NCBI RefSeq assembly: GCF_029873635.1
Contig: NC_080426.1
Location: 58,002,673 to 58,066,672, forward strand
Source: Malania oleifera
Taxonomy: Eukaryota; Streptophyta; Magnoliopsida; Santalales; Ximeniaceae
DNA: 64,000 bases
Reading direction: 5' to 3'
The position numbers and the translations under genes are program-made. Shown here piece by piece: positions 57,378 to 64,000 of this stretch. Every line of letters starts with the position of its first letter. Positions within the stretch are counted from its first letter, which is position 1. The notes beneath the pieces were generated by a model, which saw only the letters and a program-made list of their open reading frames with translations, was not told where the DNA came from and did not search any database.

Positions 57378-57455
57378 ATGATCCTACGTCCTAACCAGCG
57401 CGCAGGGGCTGAAATTATCCGATTGCTTCAATCGACCATGGCTGTTGAATTCTGA
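57378..57455 (+). promoter_or_regulatory. Upstream ORF in the 5' leader of the JmjC gene
   Basis: An ATG at 57378 opens a 25-codon frame ending TGA at 57453-57455, 29 bp before the proposed main start. A second, shorter upstream ATG (57329-57331) ends at TGA after six codons. If the transcript starts upstream of 57330, both could lower translation of the main frame. This follows from position only. Confidence 0.35.
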
Positions 57456-57484
57456 GACTTCGAGGGGAAGGTTGGTCATCGTCC

Positions 57485-57925
57485 ATGGAGGCCGCCTTTG
57501 GAGGCAGGAGAGAACCAAGGTCAGGCTCGAGCATGCGAAGCAGAGGAAGAAAAGAGGACAGGAAGGAAGGAGAACTGATGATCGAGTCCGGAGAAGTCGC
57601 TTCTGGTGATGGTGTGGGAGGGAGGATTCCCGGTGGGGGACACTCCAGTGGCTGCGGATCTTGTGGCGAGAGCAGAAGTCGGAATTGCGAGAGGAAGGAG
57701 AGGAGAGGTGGATCTGGTGAGGAGGCGAGTGAGGATGACGCTAGCCTAGATCGAGCCCCTGATAAGGATAGAATGGTCGTGAATAGGAATTTGAGCGATT
57801 CAGGGAACACGGCGTTAAATTCCAGCGGCGAAGGACATATTAGTTCCGGTACGGTTATGAATTGTCGCCTGAAAAACAGTAAAACGCCAATGGAGAAAGA
57901 TAAAACGATGGCTGCGCAGGAGCTG
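57485..57925 (+). CDS. JmjC lysine-specific demethylase (KDM3/JMJ25-like), exon 1
   Basis: The frame opens with ATG at 57485 and runs 147 codons to a donor-like CTG|GTGCGT (57925/57926), phase 0. The protein is polar and low in complexity (Gly-, Ser-, Arg- and Glu-rich) with no domain of its own, as expected of the poorly conserved N-terminus of plant KDM3-type proteins. The family call comes from exon 2. The GC-rich leader (57215-57480) contrasts with the AT-rich repeats to the left and marks the start of low-copy sequence. The reading frame continues 43 codons past the donor by chance into intron 1. Start choice: first ATG of the long frame, no upstream in-frame alternative. Confidence 0.65.
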
Positions 57926-59176
57926 GTGCGTTTTTTTTTTACTAATTTTTTCAAATTGTTTTGGCTTTTTGTTTGTTATGTGTTGATAAGTTGGGTTTGT
58001 AATTGATTTTAAATGTTAAATCTTGCTGTAGCGATTGCTTAATAGAAGTTAAAAAGCTGGGAAAAGCAAAATAAAGGTTTAAGAGGGTATTGGCAGAGTA
58101 TGAGGGCATGGGATGCAATGTTAGCCATTGAAACTAAACTGAACTAGTTGCTTATCAGAATGGCCACCATCCCTTACTAGTCCTTTTTAGGAGGTGAAAA
58201 AATTGATACTTGGGAAGGGGGTGGGAAATGGATAAAGTTATGTTTTTTTCTTTTTGTATGGGTTATTGTTTTTAAATTCCAATTGATGCGTTCATGCACT
58301 TCTTTAGGTTGATGGCTTTCTGTATGACAACTAAAAAATATTGAAATAGGGCTGTTATTTAAGATACTGATTAAAAAGAATGCCATTTGAGATTTGCGAA
58401 CCTCCAAACAAAGTTGTTTAGCCATAGAGAACTATTTTATAGGAAAAAATCAGTTATTTCTGATAATAAGTTGGAAAGTGGCAGTTGTGGCGAGGTTGTG
58501 GAAGATGTATATGGTAAAGGTGGGATTCCTGCATACATACAGATTGGCATCTGGGGAAATGGTGTCCAGATATGAGACTAACCACAAGTATTATGAGATT
58601 GCCTTATTTGGTTACTACTTTGTATCATTTATATAAAAAGATGCTCAAAACATAATAAAAATTTTACAAATGATGAATTTGATGTCCTTTACATGATGGG
58701 AGAAAATTAAAAAAAGCAAAATGCTTGTTAATATTAGCACAAGTGAAATGGAAACTCCAAGAGCATTTAGCTTAGATTACCTCCATATGTGGTCAATAAT
58801 TTATTGAAGTCTTGTCAACAATGCATTTTCTGTGTATGAAATCTCATGTAATTGTGCCTGGTCATGGGACTGGACTTGAGATCTAACATGCATGCCTATA
58901 TGTATGGGCAATTGTGTCGTCAATTGGTGAATAATTTTATCAACAGAAGCAAAGATTGTCATAGAAAAATTTCCCATCTTCTTGCTTAGATATGTTAGCA
59001 ACTTCTTTTTCCAATCTGGAGGGTAAGAAAAATTCAGTGTTTCTGTTTTCTGATGATGAACTGACGGGCTGCAATATGAATTTTTAGGCCCTGAATTTTT
59101 TAATGAAATGATTACTTTGACGCTTTAAAATGGATTTTCTGATGCTTTGATGTTTTAAAACGGTTCTTGTTTTCAG
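57926..59176 (+). other. Intron 1 of the JmjC gene
   Basis: 1251 bp, T-rich, GT at 57926 and AG at 59175-59176 preceded by TTCTTGTTTTC. No coding or repeat signal recognised. Confidence 0.6.
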
Positions 59177-59307
59177 GACAAACCAAGAAAAAACAAGGAG
59201 CATGGGAGTTTAATGTGCCATCAGTGTCAGCGGAATGATAAGAGTGGTGTAGTCTTCTGTTCCAATTGTCAAAGGAAGCGCTACTGTTATGAATGCATTG
59301 CAAAGTG
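59177..59307 (+). CDS. JmjC demethylase exon 2: N-terminal zinc-finger (MCHQC motif)
   Basis: After a TTTTCAG acceptor the frame reads DKPRKNKEHGSLMCHQCQRND, then GVVFCSNCQRKRYCYEC and IAKW. CHQCQRND followed by a VV-x-C-x-x-C-x-x-x-RYC block is the cysteine-rich RING-like finger found N-terminal to the JmjC domain in plant KDM3/JMJ25/IBM1-type H3K9 demethylases. These nuclear enzymes remove H3K9 methylation and protect genes from silencing, a role I infer from the family. Six Cys are visible; the remaining ligands and JmjC domain would lie in later exons. The donor is TG|GTAAGG at 59307/59308, splitting a Trp codon (phase 2). No later exon is seen, so the gene extends beyond 64000 or is broken. 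Confidence 0.75.
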
Positions 59308-59696
59308 GTAAGGAAAATGACTGATAATTATGGAACACTGATACCTATGCTTAAAATTGTCCTATTGATCATAGCTGGTCCGTATATTCACTTGACACAG
59401 TCATGAAATTTTTTTATTTATTCTAGCAATTGGGGCTTGACATTTGTGATTGTACATTTTGCATAATATTTGATTCAGAAAAGTTTGATAACAAGTTCTA
59501 CTAGTGCAGTATTTTGCTTTGATAGTATGGTATGTTCATATCAACAATTATTTTATGACTATCTGTAATATCTCCTGGATAGCTTTTATCTTATGTTTAA
59601 TATTATGTAGCAGATTTATGCTCAGCTGGTGCATGTAGCTGAAAAGTTCGGTTGATGGAGCTTCTTCTTTGTTTTGATCCATTTTATTCCATTAAG

Positions 59697-59960
59697 CCCC
59701 CTGTTTGGCATCACTTATGGATATATGTTTACACTAATCACTTATGAAAAGTACTTATAGTACTCATCACTTATAACAAGCACTTACATGCAAATTAGTG
59801 TTGCTTGGGTGAACACTTAAAAAAGTACTTTCCAGAAAGCACTTGCAAAAAATTTTCATTTTAAGGACTTTCAGAGGTGATCTGAGAAAGCCTTTTTCTT
59901 TTTTACATACAAAGGGCACTTAAGTGGTTGCAGTTACTGTGTGGCTAAGTGAACTCTGCC
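59697..59960. mobile_element. Possible hAT-like MITE remnant
   Basis: CCCTGTTTGGCATCACTTATG at 59697 followed by repeated AAGTACTT / AAGCACTT segments recalls plant hAT-type MITEs of the 'TGTTTGG...AAGCACTT' style. No matching inverted terminus is seen, so this is tentative. Confidence 0.25.
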
Positions 59961-60113
59961 AATTAGTAAATGTTGGAGGAGACTCTTGGGTATAGCAATT
60001 CCTCCCTACTCTTCTCCAATTACCCCGAGTTACTGAAATATCAGAGCAGGAAGCACTCCCCACAGGTCTGATCCTTCTTTGCCTGATAACCCTGATCCAT
60101 AAGATCTGTCAAG

Positions 60114-60455
60114 ATGTTTACCAGGAAAAGTCAGACTGTCAAGGATGCTGAGATGAAAGAATTTGAGGAGTTAATTGCCAGTCATTATTTGATTCGGAGA
60201 ATACTAACCATCAGCTCAGAAGTCATTATGAGGATCTGTACATGAATTCAGCTGTTTAAATTGATGTTTCTAGGAACCGGAAGGCCTTTGTTGACCATGT
60301 TCCCTATAGATTGCAAGAGGCTTTTCGCAGGATTCATGTTAGGCTTGTGAGACAGCTTGAGAAGTTCAATGGGAAGCATGTGATCCTTTGCCAGTTCAAG
60401 AACACCAAGGCTCCTGAAGAAAGGTTCTGCTGTTCAACTGACAGAACCTTTGGGT
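60114..60455 (+). pseudogene. Ribosomal protein eS7 (RPS7) retropseudogene, 3'-truncated
   Basis: From ATG 60114 the sequence encodes MFTRKSQTVKDAEMKEFEE, a frameshift near 60185, then LFDSENTNHQL, DLYMNSAV, RNRKAF, HVPYRLQEAFRRIHVRLVRQLEKFNGKHVIL, and after another shift KKGSAVQ. These match successive blocks of the small-subunit protein eS7 with no intron between them, as in a copy made from mRNA. A TAA replaces the conserved Gln codon after NSAV (60259-60261). Homology stops about 60455, so roughly the last 40% of the protein is missing; no poly(A) or target duplication is evident. It cannot make eS7. Confidence 0.85.
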
Positions 60456-60717
60456 TGATTATTTCCATGGTTTTAGCTTTTCTCCCTTTCCTGATAGTCT
60501 GGTTAATGTTCCTCATCTGTTATGTTTTCCTTCCCTTTTAGTTTATTGCTTTTTTCCTTTTTTTTTTTTCTTGCAAATAATTCTTTTATTTTCTTGGGAA
60601 ATAGTTTATGTGCTTCAACTGCTTTGATTTTTTTTTTTAATTTTCTTGTAAACCATTTTCCTCGTGTTAGATTCTTGTCCTTTATATTTTGTATTTTCCT
60701 TTGTCTATATTTTTTTT

Positions 60718-60907
60718 TGTAAAGTTTGAGAGAAGAAGAGAAGAAAAGAAGAAGAAAGCAAGAGAAAGCAGGAGGCGGCAGCTTCCTGGAGACTTACGTC
60801 CAGCTCCAGGTCTGCGCTTTGGCCTCTTATGTAATAAAATTCTTTAAGGACAAAAAATATCCCCACTCACACAACTGAATTGCTGAAATAACTTGTTCTT
60901 TTCTACC
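60718..60907 (-). repeat. 3' LTR of the deleted copia element (about 190 bp)
   Basis: Aligned with 63495-63866, sharing CAGCTTCCTGGAGACTTAC and CCCCACTCACACAACT blocks but without the internal duplication. Its end at about 60907 directly joins a 17-base C-run (minus-strand G-run, 60906-60922) in the position of the polypurine tract. Confidence 0.7.
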
Positions 60908-61151
60908 CCCCCCCCCCCCCCGGGCGGTCCCTCCTTCCAGCTGTAGGTGTATAAATATCACCCAACCCCAGCTTGTTATGACTTACGACCATTAGACAAG
61001 GCAGGATTAAATAAAGTCTTTGTTAAAACATAGCCTAACTGATCCGCAGGTTTTTCAAAAAGGGAGTCCTCATAACCTTCTTCAATACAACATCCCTCAC
61101 AAATGACAATCAACTTCAATGTGCTTTATCCTCTCATGGAATACTTGATTG

Positions 61152-61700
61152 CTATGGCAGTTTGATTATGACAAACATATCTATTGGTTTTGTTACTGAA
61201 AATTCCATCTCTGACATGAGGGATTTTAGCCACATAAGCTCCCTCACAGTATGAGCCATAGCATGGTATTGCTTCAGCAGTAGGTTTTGCCACAGCAGTT
61301 TGTTTCTTGCTATGCTAGGTAACAAGATTTCCTCCCACGAATTTACAGTATCCAGTAGTATTCGATCATCAATCGAACCAGCCCAATCTGCATCATAGTA
61401 TCCCATGATCTCACTATTTTTATTACATTTATATATCAAACCTTTCCTGGGAGAGCCTTTGAGATACTGCAAAATCCTAAAGACAACATCCCAATGTGGT
61501 TGTTTGGGGTTTTCCATAAACTGATTCACCACCCCTACTTCAAAAGATATGTTAGGTCTAGCGATAGTCAACTTGCCAACCAACTGCCTATATTGACGCT
61601 TCTCTTCAAGTTCCTTCCAACTTCCCTAGACAACTTAATGTTAGGATCTGTATTTGTTGGTTTAGCTCCTCACACGCCAGCCTCACTTAGCAAGTCCAAG
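61152..61700 (-). pseudogene. Copia RNase H domain
   Basis: Minus-strand blocks: LVGKL-like MVGKLTIARPNISFEVGVVNQFMENPKQPHWD, RILQYLKGSPRKGLIY, GYYDADWAGSIDDR and AMAHTVRELMWLKSL. All are standard Ty1/copia RNase H signatures. The RSS-x-EAEYRAM segment is partly lost around 61290-61330. Confidence 0.85.
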
Positions 61701-61701
61701 G

Positions 61702-62600
61702 TTATTCTCGCTGAGATAGGCTCAACCCTTTCCTACACCATACAATCTCAATACCAAGAAAGTAACACAGAGTACCCAAGTCCTTGATTTGAAATTTAGC
61801 TTGAAGCCATCGCTTAACATCTGCAATCCCACTATGGTTATTGCCAGTGATGATGATATCATTAACATAAACTACTAGAAGTAGTATACATATCTTTGTT
61901 TTGTGGTCAAAGACCAAATGATTAGACTAGCCAAATGTAGAGACCATGATTGTGAAACCAAGCTCAATGCAACCTACATACTTTACCATCCTTCCCTTAA
62001 GCAACATACCCAGGAAGTTGCTCCATGTATACCTCTACCCACAGATCTCCATATAAAAAGACATTCTTTACATCCCACTGGTGTGAGGGCCAATCGAAAT
62101 TAATTGCCAACGAGATCAACACACTAAGAGAATTTAGTCGAGCAACAAAAGAGAATGTCTCAAAATAATCAATACCATATGTTTGGGCGTGCTCCTTCGC
62201 AACCAATTGAGCCATAAGGCATTCAATAGAGCCGTTAGGAAGAATGTCTCAAAATAATCAATAACATATGTTTGGGCGTGCCCCTTGGCAACCAATCGAG
62301 CTGTAAGGCATTCAATAGAGCCATTAGGAAGATATTTAATAGTGTAGATCCAATGACACCTAAGGACCTCCTTACCAGGATGAAGATCCACCAAGACCCA
62401 TGTCTCTTGAGTGGTCAAAGCATCCGCTTCTACATCCATTTTATGCTTCCATCTAGGGTTAGCAAGTGTTTCAACATGTGAGGAGGAACAAAAACAGAGG
62501 AAATAGGCAAGGTAAAAGAATACATAGGGAGGTGATATGAAACATGATGAGCAATAGGATAAGTAACTAAGGACTGTGTACATGTTTGAGTACCTTTCCG
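61702..62600 (-). pseudogene. Copia reverse transcriptase with changed active site and duplicated segment
   Basis: Reading leftward from 62600: NPRWKHKMDVEADAL, TWVLVDLHPGKEVLRCHWIYTIKY, LVAKGHAQTY-IDYFETF (twice because of an 89-bp tandem duplication), WDVKNVFLYGDL, and LLLVVYVNDIIITGN. The catalytic YVDD is YVND here (61860-61875): the first Asp is replaced by Asn, which should abolish polymerase activity. QIKDLGTLCYFLGIE follows. Frameshifts separate the pieces. Confidence 0.85.
62152..62329. repeat. 89-bp tandem duplication in copia RT
   Basis: Copies 62152-62240 and 62241-62329 each begin AGAATGTCTCAAAATAATCA. 89 is not a multiple of three, so the duplication itself shifts the RT frame. 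Confidence 0.9.
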
Positions 62601-63482
62601 GTGAGCAATGGGAAAATCCAAGTCAACATTGGGAGGGACCTCCAGAACCAGAAGTCGAAAGAGTGATGGGCGGAAGAGGCAGCTGCATGGTGGTAGTAAT
62701 GTCTGTGCTTGCTTTTTGTTGTTCATAAACTCTCAATTGTTTATCTTTTCCTCATCTGGTGTATTTGGAAGAGGAGCAAAACTTTTTTGGAGAGGGATAA
62801 CAAGAGGAATCAGAGAATCAAAAATTGTTGATGGAGTGAAAGCATATTTATCCAATCTTCATAATCCTTGGGTATGGAGTGGAGGAGATACTTCCCTTTC
62901 ACATTAACATACACGTGCACTGCCTGAGATTACAACAGGCAGTTGGAGGATCCAACATTCCAATGAATTTGATGGCTGTGATCTGAATGTTAACAGTATC
63001 AGGCAAAGTGCTCTCTGTAGTGGCCATCAAGATGATCCCTATACACTACAATTAGCACACACTAGTATCAGAATGAATGTTGCAGCACTATGGAGAATCA
63101 GGCAGCACCCACAAGCGCAATGGGCACTTAATAAATTACATGGTAGCACAGCAGCTGCAGGAATTGTTGCTGGCAGCGACTAGAAGAAAGTGCAAAGTCA
63201 TTGAACACCAATTTAAACCACCAGCAGCAACTGAAACAAGATCGCAAGCAAGAAAGCAATCATGAACATATAAAATTAAAACGGCTTCATCATGCCAACA
63301 CCAGTCAGAACAGCAGAACAGCACGTGCAGTATACCTGAAGCAGAGCATACTAAACCATGATGAAAAAGGGTCCCTAAGTGACTCTCAAACCAACCAGAT
63401 AATCAGATTTGAGAATTAATTAGGGGAAGAGAAGAGAAAACAATGAAAGACAGAGTATAGAGATGATTTAGAGGTGTTTAAT
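62600..63482 (-). other. Copia integrase-RT linker end and leader
   Basis: Minus-strand PPNVDLDFPIAHRKGTQTCTQ at 62590-62660 is the Pro-rich linker before RT in copia elements. Beyond 62750 no gag, protease or integrase domain is visible, and the sequence to the primer site appears to be leader or deleted remnants. Confidence 0.55.
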
Positions 63483-63494
63483 GCTCTGATACCA
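63483..63494 (-). other. Primer-binding site, tRNA-iMet type (copia)
   Basis: The plus strand reads GCTCTGATACCA, the exact complement of the conserved TGGTATCAGAGC site, immediately beside the LTR start TGTTGTAAG at 63495. Confidence 0.95.
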
Positions 63495-63866
63495 TGTTGT
63501 AAGTTAGAGATGAAGGAGAGAAGAAGAAAAGAAGAGAAGAGAAGAAAAGAAAAAGAAAGCAAGAGAAAGAAGGAGGCAGCAGTTTCCTGGAGACTTACTT
63601 ACAGCTCCAGGTCTGCCCTATTATATATATTCATAATACTAATAAAAGTCTTAAGTACAAAAATAGCCCCACTCACACAACCTAGTTTCTGAAATCACAA
63701 GAAAAGAAGAAAAAAGCAAGAGAAAGGAGGCAGCAGTTTCCTGGTGACTTACTTACAGCTCCAGGTCTGCCCTATTATATATTCATAATACTAATAAAAT
63801 TCTTGAGTACAAAAATACCCCCACTCACACAACCTAATTTCTGAAATCACCTATTCTCTTCTAACA
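63495..63866 (-). repeat. 5' LTR of the deleted copia element with internal duplication
   Basis: 372 bp on the plus strand, TGTTGTAAG to CTTCTAACA. A segment of about 154 bp is present twice (CAGCAGTTTCCTGG at 63577 and 63731), explaining why this LTR is about twice the length of the 3' LTR. Minus-strand TATATAATAGGGC lies at about 63770-63782. Confidence 0.85.
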
Positions 63867-64000
63867 TCTTTCTATACATTTTGAACTTTGCATATTTTTT
63901 TGGCTTTGTGTCCTAAACTTGCAAGTGAATGTAAATTCTACGATTGACAGTGTAGGAACACCATTTTCTAGTGTTATGGTTCATTGTTGCTACTGAAAAG

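Larger units (their letters stand above)
60718..63866 (-). mobile_element. Ty1/copia element, internally deleted, minus strand
   Basis: LTRs at 60718-60907 (3') and 63495-63866 (5') flank a short internal region with the tRNA-iMet primer site, a leader, the end of the integrase-RT linker, RT and RNase H. Gag, protease and most of integrase are missing. Target duplications are not evident. It sits in the presumed intron of the JmjC gene in antisense orientation. Confidence 0.8.
59308..64000 (+). other. Presumed intron 2 of the JmjC gene, carrying insertions
   Basis: No continuation of the zinc-finger domain (the expected WYP...C-x-x-C-x-x-x-C block) is found up to 64000, giving an intron longer than 4.6 kb. 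It contains a possible MITE (59697-59960), a broken eS7 copy (60114-60455) and a copia element (60718-63866). 60456-60717 is T-rich without signal. The alternative is that the gene is a 5' fragment. Confidence 0.45.

Noticed and set aside
60114..60541. Possible functional eS7 gene
   Set aside because: In-frame TAA, two frameshifts and missing C-terminus.
63474..63692. Plus-strand Lys/Arg/Glu-rich frame
   Set aside because: It covers the purine-rich part of the copia LTR and the primer site.

Overview
This window is a repeat-dense piece of a plant nuclear genome, most likely a eudicot. The evidence is many decayed LTR retrotransposons with plant-type primer sites (tRNA-iMet and tRNA-Asp), plant lineages (chromodomain Ty3/gypsy, Athila/Tat-like Ty3, Ty1/copia), spliceosomal introns, and one plant JmjC-type gene fragment at the right. 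It holds no bacterial genes, CRISPR array, rRNA or tRNA gene. I could not assign a species.

Layout, left to right. 1-2280: minus-strand Athila/Tat-like end (gag fragment, tRNA-Asp primer site, LTR). 2281-5889: 3' end of a plus-strand chromovirus (integrase, chromodomain, LTR). 5890-9439: minus-strand chromovirus remnant. 9785-12036: solo LTR with target duplication TAGAG, sitting in an older repeat (9690-13389) that recurs at 56122-57180. 13390-23700: composite chromovirus, integrase fragment - LTR - full internal region - LTR. 23701-24427: copia gag fragment. 24428-31853: chromovirus 5' LTR and leader, its LTR split by a solo LTR (TATCA) which is itself split by another solo LTR (ATAAG). 31854-39820: gag-only, minus-strand copia derivative. 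39821-41042: chromovirus LTR piece. 41043-45279: mostly anonymous AT-rich DNA with a CACTA-type terminus, a 24-bp minisatellite and a gypsy gag fragment. 45280-48640: second copia LTR family. 48641-52675: decayed chromovirus gag-pol. 52686-54122: three short retroelement fragments. 54123-56116: solo LTR (ATCAA). 57185-64000: first exons of a JmjC (KDM3/JMJ25-like) gene whose large second intron carries a broken copy of ribosomal protein eS7 and a deleted minus-strand copia element.

No retroelement here looks able to move by itself: every gag and pol carries stops, frameshifts or deletions, and several catalytic residues are changed. Many stops are TAG where a related copy in the window has CAG, the pattern expected from decay of methylated CHG cytosines. 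The most unusual signal is regulatory. The U3 parts of the chromovirus LTRs carry phased arrays of a 12-bp palindrome centred on GTCGAC (spacing about 21, 25 and 21 bp, then a 46-bp linker, then repeated) just upstream of the TATA box. Two sequence-unrelated copia LTR families also carry clusters of different palindromes around the same GTCGAC core, again upstream of TATA.
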